The notes: a model not told the origin generated them from the letters alone. Counted from the stretch's first letter, positions 44,113 to 53,691 are shown. The stretch: DNA of 64,000 nucleotides from Paenarthrobacter sp. AR 02 (GCF_021538675.1 NZ_JAJUKH010000015.1:1-64000), one strand, 5' to 3'. Numbers and translations: made by a program.

Positions 44113-45534
44113 TCACCCCTTCGCTAGGGTTTCCCGCGCAAGGAGGTACTCAACGAGGCGCTGCGACGCGTCCGGGGGAGAGAACCCGGCACCCTTGATT
44201 TTTGCCAGGTCCAGCACACTGCTCCGCGGTCTGGGGGCGCTGCCCGGCCCCGCGTAGGCCGCGGTGCTGACAGCGGTCACCTTGAGGGGATCCACTCCGC
44301 TCAGCCGATACACCTCCCTGGCCACCTGGGCCCACGAAACCGGCGAGCCGCTGTTGCTGATGTTGTAAGTCCCGTAGGCTGCCTGCGTATCCAGCAGATG
44401 CTTGATCCCGGCGGCGAGGTCGTCGGCGAAGGTCAGCCTGCCAAACTGGTCATCCACGACGTTCGGCGACGCTCCGCGTTCAGCCAGGGCGGCCATGGTC
44501 CGGACAAAGTTCCGGCCGTCACCCACCACCCAGCTTGTCCGCACGAGGTAGTGCCGCGGCACCGTCGACGCCGCCAGGTCGCCTGCCGCCTTGCTTTGGC
44601 CGTACACCCCCAGGGGAGTCAGCGCCTCGTCCTCGCCGTGAACCTCCGCCGAGCCGTCAAAGACGTATTCGCTGGAGAGATGGACAAGCGTCAGGGAATG
44701 CTCGACGGCGGTACGCGCCAGGGCAGCCACGGCACCGGCGTTGATCAGCCAGGCAGCGGTCCGGCCTTCAGCGGTTTCTGCGGCGTCCACGGCTGTGAAC
44801 GCTGCTGCGTTGATAACGGTGGAGTAATGGGGCCAATCGACCGAGTCGAAGGACTCTTCCGAGGTGATGTCGAACTGGGGATGCCCGGCGAAGTCAACTG
44901 TCGCGTCACCGGCAAAAGCCTTCCGGAGCGCCGAACCCAACTGGCCATCGGCCCCGAGTACCAAGGTGCGCTTTTTCTGCATCGGACGGACGTCCGCCAG
45001 GTGCGGATGCTTCCGGTCCTGCGGAGAGACTGTTGCCTGCTCCACGGGAATTGGCCAGGGGACGGCGACGTCCTCGTCCGCAAGGTTCAGGAAGGTGTAC
45101 TCCTCCTGGGCTTCCGGGCTCCAATGATCGTTGACGAGATAGGAGTACACGGTGCGGTCTTCAAGGGTTTGGAAGGCATTGCCCACGCCGCGTGGCACGA
45201 AGATTGCGTCGCCCGGGGTCAGTTCGGCCGTGAACAACACACCGAAGGTCGGTCCTTCCCGCAGGTCCACCCAAGCACCAAAGATCCGCCCTGCGGCCAA
45301 CGAGACGAATTTGTCCCAAGGCTCAGCGTGTATACCGCGGGTGGTGCCGCGTTCGGTGTTAAAGGAGATGTTGTTCTGCACCGGACCGAAATCCGGGAGC
45401 CCGATGTCCATCATCTTGCGACGATGCCAGTTCTCCTTGAACCATCCGCGGCTATCGGCGTGAACCGGAAGCCGGAACAGAGTCAGTCCCGGAATGGACG
45501 TGGCCGAGGACTGCAGCCGGTATGCCCCGTCCAT
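44113..45534 (-). CDS. rmlCD: Bifunctional dTDP-rhamnose synthase, RmlC-RmlD fusion
   Basis: The 473-residue protein has an N-terminal cupin RmlC (3,5-epimerase, residues 1-185). NNISFNTERGTTRGIHAEPW carries the catalytic-histidine region, and GDAIFVPRGVGNAFQ is also present. An SDR RmlD (reductase, from about residue 187) follows, with LVLGADGQLGSAL, HLSSEYVFDG and YGQSKAAGD. It should convert dTDP-4-keto-6-deoxyglucose to dTDP-L-rhamnose. The ATG at 45534 overlaps the rmlB stop (ATGA). Confidence 0.92.
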   Translation of the reverse strand: MDGAYRLQSSATSIPGLTLFRLPVHADSRGWFKENWHRRKMMDIGLPDFGPVQNNISFNTERGTTRGIHAEPWDKFVSLAAGRIFGAWVDLREGPTFGVLFTAELTPGDAIFVPRGVGNAFQTLEDRTVYSYLVNDHWSPEAQEEYTFLNLADEDVAVPWPIPVEQATVSPQDRKHPHLADVRPMQKKRTLVLGADGQLGSALRKAFAGDATVDFAGHPQFDITSEESFDSVDWPHYSTVINAAAFTAVDAAETAEGRTAAWLINAGAVAALARTAVEHSLTLVHLSSEYVFDGSAEVHGEDEALTPLGVYGQSKAAGDLAASTVPRHYLVRTSWVVGDGRNFVRTMAALAERGASPNVVDDQFGRLTFADDLAAGIKHLLDTQAAYGTYNISNSGSPVSWAQVAREVYRLSGVDPLKVTAVSTAAYAGPGSAPRPRSSVLDLAKIKGAGFSPPDASQRLVEYLLARETLAKG

Positions 45535-46532
45535 CAGTGGCCTTGGCCTGCGTACTTGGACTCGGTGGCGGCTTTCTGGGGACGCCACCAGTCCTCGTTG
45601 TCCCTGTACCACTGCATGGTGTCCGACAACCCGGCGTCGAAATCCCGGTAACCCGGCATCCAGCCAAGTTCGCGGCGAAGCTTGCTGGAATCAATGGCGT
45701 AGCGCAGGTCATGGCCCGGGCGGTCATGGACGAGGTCGTAGGCGTCACGGGGTTTACCCGCAATCTCCAGCAGCATCTCCACAACCTCACGGTTGGACCG
45801 TTCGCCGTCGGCACCAATCAGGTAGGTTTCACCGATCCGCCCGGCCTCAAGGATTTTCAGCACCGCCGAGGAATGGTCTGCCACGTGGATCCAGTCCCGC
45901 ACGTTGCGCCCCTGACCGTAAAGCCGGGGACGAACTCCGTCCAGGATGTTGGTGATCTGACGCGGAATGAACTTTTCCACGTGCTGGTACGGGCCGTAGT
46001 TGTTGGAGCAATTACTGATGGTCGCCTGAAGTCCGAACGACCGGACCCACGCCCGGACCAACAGGTCCGAACCCGCCTTCGTGGCGGAGTAAGGACTGGT
46101 GGGGCGGTACGCGGAGCTTTCCGTGAACCTGTCCGGATCGTCCAGGGCCAGGTCACCGTACACCTCATCCGTGGAGATGTGATGGAACCGGGTGCCGTGC
46201 TTCCTCGCCGCTTCGATGAGGGTGAAAGTACCCCCCAAATTGGTGTCAAGGAACGGCCGTGGATCCTCCAACGAGTTGTCGTTGTGTGACTCTGCAGCAA
46301 AATGGACCACCGCATCGACCGTGGGAATCAGGGCGTCCACCAAGGCGGCATCGCAGATATCGCCTTGAACAAATTCATAGCGGCGGGACGGCAGCCCCGA
46401 AAGCGAATCAATAGTGCCGGCGTAGGTCAGTTTGTCCAGGACAGTGACATGGAGGCGGGTGTGCTCCATGATGAAGTGAACAAAATTGCATCCGATGAAT
46501 CCGGCCCCGCCGGTGACAAGGATTCTCTGCAT
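45534..46532 (-). CDS. rfbB: dTDP-glucose 4,6-dehydratase RmlB
   Basis: The 332-residue extended SDR has ILVTGGAGFIGCNFV, the DEVYGDLALDD region, catalytic YSATKAGSD, and NNYGPYQHVEKFIPR. It dehydrates dTDP-glucose at C4-C6. The ATG at 46532 follows another in-frame ATG two codons upstream (46538), either of which might serve, and no strong ribosome-binding site is visible. It is coupled to rmlCD and divergent from rmlA across about 50 nt. Confidence 0.93.
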   Translation of the reverse strand: MQRILVTGGAGFIGCNFVHFIMEHTRLHVTVLDKLTYAGTIDSLSGLPSRRYEFVQGDICDAALVDALIPTVDAVVHFAAESHNDNSLEDPRPFLDTNLGGTFTLIEAARKHGTRFHHISTDEVYGDLALDDPDRFTESSAYRPTSPYSATKAGSDLLVRAWVRSFGLQATISNCSNNYGPYQHVEKFIPRQITNILDGVRPRLYGQGRNVRDWIHVADHSSAVLKILEAGRIGETYLIGADGERSNREVVEMLLEIAGKPRDAYDLVHDRPGHDLRYAIDSSKLRRELGWMPGYRDFDAGLSDTMQWYRDNEDWWRPQKAATESKYAGQGH

Positions 46533-46584
46533 GGCCATAGCGTAACCGCAGGATACTGCAGTGCGCAGCGGGAGAGGACAGTAG

Positions 46585-47451
46585 ATGCGCGGAATTATTC
46601 TTGCCGGTGGCACAGGTTCCCGGCTTCATCCAATTACGCTCGCCATCAGCAAGCAGTTGGTTCCCGTCTTCGACAAACCCATGATCTACTACCCGCTGTG
46701 CACTCTGATGCTGGCTGGCATCCGCGACATCCTCGTCATCACCACACCTGCCGACGGCCCGCAATTCGAGAACCTCCTGGGCGACGGTTCCCAGTTCGGG
46801 ATCAACCTGACATACGCCCGGCAGCCGACGCCGGATGGCCTGGCCCAGGCGTTCATCCTGGGGGAGGAACATATCGGGGCCGGCAAAGTGGCCCTGATCC
46901 TTGGAGACAACATCTTTAACGGCCCCGGAATGGGCAACCAGTTCCGCCACTACGCCGATGTCGACGGCGGCGCCATCTTCGGGTATTGGGTCAAGGACCC
47001 AAGCGCTTATGGCGTGGTGGAATTCGACGACGACGGACTGGCGGTATCCATCGAAGAGAAGCCGGCCAAACCCAAGAGCAATTACGCCGTTCCGGGGCTC
47101 TACTTTTACGACAACGACGTAGTTGCCATGGCAAAAGACCTAAGACCCTCGCCCCGCGGCGAATTGGAAATCACGGACATCAACCGCAAATACATGGAGC
47201 TCGGAAAGCTGCATGTGCAGAAATTCCCACGGGGAACCGCGTGGTTGGATACCGGAACCTTCAGCGACTTGAATGACGCGTCGAACTACGTGCGCACCAC
47301 CGAGAACCGGCAGGGCCTGAAAATCGGAGCCCCGGAGGAAGTGGCCTGGCGGATGGGTTACCTGAACGACGACGGACTGCGTCAACAGGCCGCGAAGTTG
47401 GCCAAAAGCGGTTACGGAAGCTACCTTCTCGATATTCTGGATCGCCATTAG
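46585..47451 (+). CDS. rfbA: Glucose-1-phosphate thymidylyltransferase RmlA
   Basis: The 288-residue nucleotidyltransferase has the signature GGTGSRLHPITLAISKQLVPVFDKP and VALILGDNIFNG. It makes dTDP-glucose, the first step to dTDP-rhamnose. GGAGAGGA precedes the ATG. It diverges from rmlB, and its 3' end faces the aldo/keto reductase across only 20 nt. Confidence 0.95.
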   Translation: MRGIILAGGTGSRLHPITLAISKQLVPVFDKPMIYYPLCTLMLAGIRDILVITTPADGPQFENLLGDGSQFGINLTYARQPTPDGLAQAFILGEEHIGAGKVALILGDNIFNGPGMGNQFRHYADVDGGAIFGYWVKDPSAYGVVEFDDDGLAVSIEEKPAKPKSNYAVPGLYFYDNDVVAMAKDLRPSPRGELEITDINRKYMELGKLHVQKFPRGTAWLDTGTFSDLNDASNYVRTTENRQGLKIGAPEEVAWRMGYLNDDGLRQQAAKLAKSGYGSYLLDILDRH

Positions 47452-47471
47452 GCAATCCGCGGCAGCCCTGG

Positions 47472-48404
47472 CTACAACGACGAAACGTCCTCAAGGGCGC
47501 GCGATATCTCGGCGGGCAGGTCAGTCAGCGCGGCGTCCAGGAGCTCTTTGAGCTGGACGGCGTTCCTGGCGCCCACGACGGCGGTGGCAACGCCGGGCCG
47601 GGACAGCAGCCAGCTCAGGGAGACATCCAGGGGAGATCTGCCGAGGCCGCGTGCGGCCATGGCCACAGCTTCAACCACCCTGGAAGCCCGCGGCTCCAGG
47701 TACGGCTCAACGTACGCCGCGAGGCGGCTTTGGGCGGCACGGGAGTCTGCGGGAATTTGTCCGCGGTATTTGCCGCTCAGGACACCCCGGCCCAGCGGCG
47801 CCCACGCCATGATCCCCAGCCCGGCGTCCTCCACCGCGGGAATGAGCTCGTCCTCCGCCTTGCGCTGGACCAAGGAATATTCGGACTGGTTGGCCACCAA
47901 AGTGAAACCGGCGATGGCCGCGGCCTTCGCTGTCTGCCAACCGTTGTAGTTGGAGATGCCCACGTAACGCGCCCGCCCGGTCCGCTGCGCCAGTTCCAAA
48001 GCGGAAAGGGTCTCCTCCAAGGGCACGTTGTGGTCCCACTCCTGGGCGAACCAGATGTCGACGTAGTCAGTTCCGAGCCTGGCAAGGCTGGCGTCAAGTG
48101 CAGAGAGCATTGCGCCACGTGAAGCATCGACGCTTCGCCTGGACTCCGTGGACGACACGCCTGCCTTTGTGGACAAAACCACCTCAGACCGTGCCACGAC
48201 ATCACCAAGCATGGAGCCGATCATGGCCTCAGCCCGCCCCTGGCCGTAGGACGCGGCAGTGTCTATGACGGTGCCGCCTGCAGCTACGAACGCGTGAAGG
48301 ACCTCGGCAGCGTCCTGCTCATCAGTTTCCTGGGCCCAGGACATGGTTCCGAGGGACAAGGAGGACACGCGAAACCCGCTGTTTCCGACATAACGCTGCT
48401 GCAT
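47472..48404 (-). CDS. Aldo/keto reductase
   Basis: The 310-residue NADPH-dependent oxidoreductase has the tetrad Asp/Tyr in VIDTAASYGQGRAE, Lys in VLSTKAGV and His in WFAQEWDHN. Coenzyme-binding residues lie in the C-terminal segment SWLLSRPGVATAVVGARNAVQLKE. It resembles YhdN/Tas-like AKRs of unknown physiological substrate. It faces divergent uppP, 52 nt away. Confidence 0.9.
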   Translation of the reverse strand: MQQRYVGNSGFRVSSLSLGTMSWAQETDEQDAAEVLHAFVAAGGTVIDTAASYGQGRAEAMIGSMLGDVVARSEVVLSTKAGVSSTESRRSVDASRGAMLSALDASLARLGTDYVDIWFAQEWDHNVPLEETLSALELAQRTGRARYVGISNYNGWQTAKAAAIAGFTLVANQSEYSLVQRKAEDELIPAVEDAGLGIMAWAPLGRGVLSGKYRGQIPADSRAAQSRLAAYVEPYLEPRASRVVEAVAMAARGLGRSPLDVSLSWLLSRPGVATAVVGARNAVQLKELLDAALTDLPAEISRALEDVSSL

Positions 48405-48456
48405 AGCTGCTAGCTTACGGGCAGTTCCCAGTCTTCATGACGTAGGGTCTATTCAC

Positions 48457-49290
48457 GTGAACTGGATAGAAGCAGCCTTGCTGGGCCTCGTGCAGGGCCT
48501 CACCGAATTCCTCCCGATCTCCTCAAGCGCGCACTTGAGGATCGTCGGATCATTCCTTCCCGGCGCCGCCGACCCGGGCGCCGCTTTCACTGCGATCACG
48601 CAGCTGGGAACCGAAACCGCCGTCATTGTGTACTTCTGGCGCGACATCGTCCGGATTGTCCGTGCCTGGTTCGGCTCCTTGAGGGGCAAAGTCGAGCGCA
48701 ACGATCCCGATGCCCGCATGGGCTGGTTGGTGATCCTGGGCAGCCTGCCGATCATCATCCTTGGCCTGCTGTTCCAGGACCAGATCGAATCGGTGCTTCG
48801 CAGCATGTGGATCGTAGCCACCATGTTGATCGTCTTCGGCATGATCCTGGCCGTCGCCGACGCCACCGGGCGGCAGGAGCGGGACCTCACCCAGCTGAGC
48901 TACAAGCACGGCATCCTGTATGGCTTCGCTCAGGCAATGGCCCTGATTCCGGGCGTTTCGCGGTCCGGCGGCACCATCACTGCCGGCCTGCTCATGGGCT
49001 ACACGCGTGAAGCCGCAGCCCGGTATTCCTTCCTGCTGGCCATTCCTGCCGTGTTCGGCAGCGGGCTTTACCAGCTCTACAAGACGGTCTCCCACGAGGG
49101 CCTCACCGGACCGTACGGCCTTCCGGAGACAGCCTTGGCCACAGTCATCGCCTTCGTTGTGGGCTACGTCATCATCGGCTGGTTCCTGAAATTCGTCTCG
49201 ACCAGGAGCTACCGCCTCTTCGTTTGGTACCGGATCCTCCTCGGCCTGGCCTTGTATGTCCTGCTCGGTTTCGGTGTCATCAGTGCCTAG
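48457..49290 (+). CDS. uppP: Undecaprenyl-diphosphatase UppP
   Basis: The 277-residue membrane enzyme recycles undecaprenyl pyrophosphate, needed for peptidoglycan and for the EPS lipid carrier used by the upstream cluster. The N-terminal motif GLVQGLTEFLPISSSAHL carries the catalytic Glu and Ser region, and GVSRSGGTITAGLLMG carries the conserved Arg. About eight membrane segments are visible. The GTG at 48457 is used. mshC follows 15 nt later. Confidence 0.94.
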   Translation: MNWIEAALLGLVQGLTEFLPISSSAHLRIVGSFLPGAADPGAAFTAITQLGTETAVIVYFWRDIVRIVRAWFGSLRGKVERNDPDARMGWLVILGSLPIIILGLLFQDQIESVLRSMWIVATMLIVFGMILAVADATGRQERDLTQLSYKHGILYGFAQAMALIPGVSRSGGTITAGLLMGYTREAAARYSFLLAIPAVFGSGLYQLYKTVSHEGLTGPYGLPETALATVIAFVVGYVIIGWFLKFVSTRSYRLFVWYRILLGLALYVLLGFGVISA

Positions 49291-49305
49291 CACTAAGGTT
49301 GAGTC

Positions 49306-50583
49306 GTGAAATCGTGGACTTCCCGCCCTGTTCCTGAGCTGCCCGGCAGCATGCCGCAACTACGCCTGTTCGACACTGCCCTGGGCCGTGTCGTGGAGGT
49401 TGAGCGGCAACCGGAGCAATCGATGTACGTCTGCGGCATCACGCCCTACGACGCCACGCACATGGGGCACGCCTCAAGCTATGTTGCCTTCGATCTGCTG
49501 AACCGCGCCTGGCGCGATGCAGGGATCCGGGTGTCCTACGTGCAAAACGTCACGGACATCGACGACCCCCTGCTTGAGCGGGCCAATGCCACAGGCGTTG
49601 ACTGGCAAGACCTGGCCCAGAGCCAGATCGAACTGTTCCACACCGACATGGACGCGCTGAACGTCCTGGCACCTGATCACTACATCGGTGCCGTTGAAGC
49701 CATCCCGGACATTGTGCCGGCCATCGAAAAACTCATAGCCGACGGCGTGGCCTACCGGGTTCCCGGCACCGACGGTGAACCCGACGGTGATGTCTATTAC
49801 GACGTCGAAACGGCCGGGAAACGCTCGGACGCCACGGATGCGTGGACTTTGGGCGATGTGTCGGGGCTCGGCGAAAAGGACATGCTCGCCCTCTTCGCGG
49901 AGCGCGGCGGCGACCCGGCACGGCCCGGGAAACGCCACGCGCTCGACCCCCTGCTCTGGCGTGTGGCCCGCGAAGGTGAACCCAGTTGGCCCGGTGCAAG
50001 CCTTGGCTCCGGCCGCCCCGGTTGGCACATCGAATGTACGGTGATCGCCCAGAAATACCTTCCGGCACCCTTCACGGTCCAAGGCGGCGGCTCGGACCTG
50101 GTCTTCCCGCATCATGAGATGGGAGCCGGCCATGCTTATTCGCTGTCTGGAGTTCCCCTGGCACGGCACTACTCCCACGCGGGCATGGTGGGCCTGGACG
50201 GCGAGAAGATGAGCAAGTCCAAGGGAAACCTGGTCCTTGTGTCCAAACTTCGCGCAGCAGGCGAGGAGCCCGCAGCCATTCGCCTGGCCATCCTCGCCAA
50301 CCACTACCGCTCAGACTGGTCATGGACCAATGAGGGCTTCGCCGCGGCCAAGGAACGCCTGGTGCTGTGGCGCGAGGCGCTGGACCACGCCGAGGATGGT
50401 TCGGCGGCCCCCTTGCTCGAAGCGATGCGCGCGGCAATGGCCGATGACCTCAATGCGCCCGCAGCCCTTACCGCCGTCGATCAGTGGGCCCAAGAGGCAC
50501 TGCGCTCCGCCGCCGAAGGCTCGGCCACGGGGAGGGCAGTCATCGCGGATGCCGTCAACGCGTTGCTCGGCGTGGAGCTGTAA
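49306..50583 (+). CDS. mshC: Cysteine--1-D-myo-inosityl glucosamine ligase MshC
   Basis: The 425-residue class I aminoacyl-tRNA-synthetase homologue ligates cysteine to GlcN-inositol in mycothiol synthesis, using ATP. The ATP motifs are THMGHASSY and KMSKSKGN. Zinc ligands are the Cys in YVCGITPYDAT and the Cys/His near WHIECTVIA and FPHHEMG. It is shorter than CysS (lacking the tRNA-binding domain), as MshC is. Start is GTG 49306. It is a marker for Actinobacteria. Confidence 0.95.
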   Translation: MKSWTSRPVPELPGSMPQLRLFDTALGRVVEVERQPEQSMYVCGITPYDATHMGHASSYVAFDLLNRAWRDAGIRVSYVQNVTDIDDPLLERANATGVDWQDLAQSQIELFHTDMDALNVLAPDHYIGAVEAIPDIVPAIEKLIADGVAYRVPGTDGEPDGDVYYDVETAGKRSDATDAWTLGDVSGLGEKDMLALFAERGGDPARPGKRHALDPLLWRVAREGEPSWPGASLGSGRPGWHIECTVIAQKYLPAPFTVQGGGSDLVFPHHEMGAGHAYSLSGVPLARHYSHAGMVGLDGEKMSKSKGNLVLVSKLRAAGEEPAAIRLAILANHYRSDWSWTNEGFAAAKERLVLWREALDHAEDGSAAPLLEAMRAAMADDLNAPAALTAVDQWAQEALRSAAEGSATGRAVIADAVNALLGVEL

Positions 50584-50601
50584 CCGGACCTGCTGATGTT
50601 C

Positions 50602-50645
50602 AAACGCCAACGGCCCTGACATTCCTGTCAGGGCCGTTGGCGTTT
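50602..50645. terminator. Bidirectional terminator between mshC and PAC2 genes
   Basis: AAACGCCAACGGCCCTGACA pairs perfectly with TGTCAGGGCCGTTGGCGTTT around TTCC, a 20-bp stem with A/T-rich ends on both strands, placed between convergent genes. Confidence 0.88.
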
Positions 50646-50662
50646 ACCGATAGTGGGAACGG

Positions 50663-51568
50663 TCAGGGACGGTCTTTGCCACGGCGCTTGAGGTAGCGCT
50701 CAAACTCGCGGGCAATGGATTCGCCGGAAGCTTCCGGGAGGTCGGCCGTGTCCTTGGCGTCCTCCAGTTGCCGCACGTACGCCGCGATCTCCGGGTCCTC
50801 AGTGGCCAGCTCGTCAACGCCGCGTTCCCACGCCTCGGACTCTTCTGCCAAGGCCTGGCTGTCCAGTGGGACCTGGAGCAGGTCTTCCACTTTGTGCAGG
50901 ATTGCGAGCTGGGCTTTGGGGGAGGGGGGCTGGGCTACGTAGTGCGGCACGGCAGCCCACAGTGAAACCGTCGGCAGCCCTGCAAGCATCGCAAATTCAG
51001 CCAGGACGCCTACGATCCCCACCGGCCCCTCGTACTGGGACGCCTCCATGTTGAGGCGCTCACGCAGCGAACTGTCCTCAGTGCTGGTGCTCACGGGAAT
51101 GGGGCGGCTGTGCGGCACATCGGCCAGCAGGGCACCCACCAAAATCACTGAGTCCACCTTGAGTGCCTCGGCGTGGACCAGCAATTCCGTTGTGTACGCA
51201 CGCCAACGGTAGGAAGGCTCGGTGCCCAACACGAACACCACGTCCACGTTGCTGTCCGGAACTGCCGCCTTGTAGATCCTGGTGGATGGCCACTTGACCT
51301 TCCGCGCACCCGAGGACGTGCGGCGCACAGTGGGCCGGGTGAACTGGAAGTCGTAATACTCCTCCGCGTCCACAGTGGCAACCTTCTTGCCGTCCCAGAG
51401 CTTGTTCAAGTAGTGCAGGGCGTCGCTGGCTGCCTCTCCGGCGTCGTTCCAGCCTTCGAACGCGGCGAGCATCACGGTGACACGTTGGCCTTCCGCGGGT
51501 TCCTTGAGGAAACGCTCGGGCTCCGCGGTGATGTCCTGTCCTTCGGGGGTCCCGTCCACACTGTTCAT
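50663..51568 (-). CDS. PAC2-family protein (proteasome-assembly-chaperone-like)
   Basis: The 301-residue protein has VTVMLAAFEGWNDAGEAAS near the start and GALLADVPHSRPIPV mid-protein, features of bacterial PAC2-like proteins. The family is related to archaeal and eukaryotic proteasome chaperones, but a proteasome role in bacteria is not established. The C-terminal 90 residues are helical and acidic. It lies about 3 kb upstream of the Pup-proteasome genes, on the opposite strand. Confidence 0.87.
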   Translation of the reverse strand: MNSVDGTPEGQDITAEPERFLKEPAEGQRVTVMLAAFEGWNDAGEAASDALHYLNKLWDGKKVATVDAEEYYDFQFTRPTVRRTSSGARKVKWPSTRIYKAAVPDSNVDVVFVLGTEPSYRWRAYTTELLVHAEALKVDSVILVGALLADVPHSRPIPVSTSTEDSSLRERLNMEASQYEGPVGIVGVLAEFAMLAGLPTVSLWAAVPHYVAQPPSPKAQLAILHKVEDLLQVPLDSQALAEESEAWERGVDELATEDPEIAAYVRQLEDAKDTADLPEASGESIAREFERYLKRRGKDRP

Positions 51569-51691
51569 CCACTCACCCTACGTCCAAGACCCTCCGGGAT
51601 GCATGGCATTTCACGCCGGTGCGTGTCCCCTCTTCGCCCACAGCGCAATGCGCGCACAGGCGCCCGCCCGGTTCCACGTAGACTTGAAGCC

Positions 51692-52411
51692 ATGCATTCC
51701 TTACCCAGCCAGCCCCTCCTCAAAGCCGTGCTCTGGGATATGGACGGCACCCTGGTGGACACTGAGCCCTACTGGATCGCGGCTGAACGCGCCCTGGTGG
51801 AGTCCCATGGCGGCACGTGGTCGCACCAGCAGGCGATGCAGTTGGTGGGCCAGTCCCTGCTGCACTCTGCGGCCATCCTGCAGGCCGCGGGGGTCAAGCT
51901 TGAGGCCCGCCAGATTGTCGATACCCTGAGTGCCCAAGTGATCGAGCAGGTGCGCCAGAACGTTCCATGGCGGCCGGGCGCGCGGGAGCTCCTCGATGAA
52001 CTCCACCAGGCCGGCGTCCGGTGCGCGCTGGTAACCATGTCCGAAGGTCCCCTGGCCGGAGTGGTAGTGGAGAGCTTGGCCAAACCGTACTTCGAGTTCA
52101 TGGTCACCGGAGACACCGTCACCAACGGAAAGCCGCACCCCGAGGCCTACCTGACTGCGGTTGAAAGACTCCGCCTGGATGATCCGGCACTGACCATCCA
52201 CCACTGCGTTGCGCTGGAAGATTCCGTTCCCGGTGCCACGGCCGCCATTGCTTCAGGCGTCGTGACGGTGGGCATACCCCACCAGGTGCCGCTGCCCGAA
52301 GACCCACGCATGGTCCTGTGGGACACGCTCACAGGCCGGACCGTCGAAGACGTGAGGCAACTCGTCGTCGATCGCTTCCCGGCTGGAAACGTTCTTGAAA
52401 GGGCCAACTAG
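51692..52411 (+). CDS. HAD-superfamily phosphatase (beta-phosphoglucomutase-like)
   Basis: The 239-residue hydrolase has motif I DMDGTLVDTEPYW, a cap domain, the threonine motif LVTMSEG, the lysine region GKPHPEAYL and acidic motif IV ALEDSVPGATAA. The substrate is not known. It is followed directly (stop-to-GTG, 0 nt gap) by an M50 protease gene, implying one transcript. ATG 51692 is used because the frame upstream is antisense to the PAC2 gene. Confidence 0.88.
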   Translation: MHSLPSQPLLKAVLWDMDGTLVDTEPYWIAAERALVESHGGTWSHQQAMQLVGQSLLHSAAILQAAGVKLEARQIVDTLSAQVIEQVRQNVPWRPGARELLDELHQAGVRCALVTMSEGPLAGVVVESLAKPYFEFMVTGDTVTNGKPHPEAYLTAVERLRLDDPALTIHHCVALEDSVPGATAAIASGVVTVGIPHQVPLPEDPRMVLWDTLTGRTVEDVRQLVVDRFPAGNVLERAN

Positions 52412-53575
52412 GTGAGCAGTCCCACCACACCGCACCACGCCTCCGCCAAGAAAGAGGGCATCCCGCTGGGGAGGATCGCCGGCATTCCGGTCTACCTTGC
52501 GTACTCGTGGTTTGTTATTGCAGGGTTCACCGTCATTGTTTACGGGCCGGCCCTGCTGGTGCAGATGCCGCGCCTGGGCCTGGGCGCCTACTTCGTAGCA
52601 TTGGGCTACGCCCTGCTGCTGGCCATCTCCGTCCTGCTCCACGAACTGGCACATGCGCTCAGCGCCAAGGCCTTCAAATGGCCCACCGAGAAGATTGTCC
52701 TGAATCTCTGGGGCGGACACACGCAGTTTGAGAACTTCACGGCCTCGCCTGGCCGCTCAGTCGTGGTGGCCCTGGCCGGGCCTGCCTCAAACTTCGTCCT
52801 GGCAGCCGCCATGTGGGGTGTCCTCTCCGCCGATGTGCTGGGCGGCGTATCCGAAATCCTGGCCAACATCCTCATGTGGGCCAATCTCCTGATCGGCCTG
52901 TTCAACGTGCTTCCGGGTTTGCCGCTCGACGGTGGTCGTTTGGTGGAATCCGCAGTGTGGAAGGCCACCGGAAGCCAGGACAAGGGAACAATTGCTGCCG
53001 GCTGGTCCGGCCGCATCATCGTCGCGGCGCTGGTCATCTGGTTCATTGCGTTGCCACTCCTGAGTGGTGCTCCGCTGGATATCAGCCTGATGCTCATCAC
53101 CGTCCTTGTTTGCGGATTCCTCTGGATGGGTGCTTCCAGCTCCATCCACCACGCGAAGCTCCGCAGCCGCCTGTACCTGGTCAGCGCGGCGGGACTCGCG
53201 GATCGCGCCGTCGGGGTGCCTAACTCGGCTTCCGTGGCCGATGTCCTGGCCATCGCTCCGAACGGCATCCCCGCCGTCGTCGTATGTGGACCGGACGGTA
53301 AGCCGCAAGGCGTCGTGGACCCGGGCGCCGCCGCTTCGGTCCCGCTTGAGGCCGCTACGACGATGCCGGTCACCGCAGTGGCGCACGCCCTGGGGGCCGG
53401 GGCCTATGTCCCCGAATGGTCCAAGGGACAGGAACTCATCCAGTACTTGGCGCGCTTGGAAGGGGGCGAATACGCTGTGGTGGACCACAACGGAATCGTC
53501 ACCGGACTGCTGCGCCAACAGGCCGTGGTGACCGCCATTACAGGTAAGGAAGGCCGCCGCAGCGGTCGCCCCTGA
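52412..53575 (+). CDS. Site-2 protease (M50) with C-terminal CBS-like region
   Basis: The 387-residue membrane metalloprotease has the zinc motif HELAHALSAKAF and the third-ligand segment LPGLPLDGGRLVES. About six hydrophobic segments are followed by a cytosolic CBS-domain-like part from about residue 255. It resembles FtsH-independent, Rv2625c/Rip3-type rhomboid-like S2P proteins with CBS domains rather than RseP (no PDZ). Substrate is unknown. GTG 52412 starts right after the HAD stop. Confidence 0.88.
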   Translation: MSSPTTPHHASAKKEGIPLGRIAGIPVYLAYSWFVIAGFTVIVYGPALLVQMPRLGLGAYFVALGYALLLAISVLLHELAHALSAKAFKWPTEKIVLNLWGGHTQFENFTASPGRSVVVALAGPASNFVLAAAMWGVLSADVLGGVSEILANILMWANLLIGLFNVLPGLPLDGGRLVESAVWKATGSQDKGTIAAGWSGRIIVAALVIWFIALPLLSGAPLDISLMLITVLVCGFLWMGASSSIHHAKLRSRLYLVSAAGLADRAVGVPNSASVADVLAIAPNGIPAVVVCGPDGKPQGVVDPGAAASVPLEAATTMPVTAVAHALGAGAYVPEWSKGQELIQYLARLEGGEYAVVDHNGIVTGLLRQQAVVTAITGKEGRRSGRP

Positions 53576-53691
53576 CCCCGCAACCGGTAGAGTTACATGC
53601 CGGCCGACTTAGCAAACAACTCCGGGGCCTTTGGGCGCCCACCAGCCAGCAACACGTCGCGGCCCAGCCGTACAACAGCGAGGAACACCAC

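Noticed and set aside
28072..47451. EPS cluster as a horizontally acquired low-GC island
   Set aside because: Codon and base use look like the flanking genes, with high GC throughout. No tRNA, integrase or repeat borders the region, and the nearest tRNA (24.4 kb) has no visible duplicated 3' end nearby.
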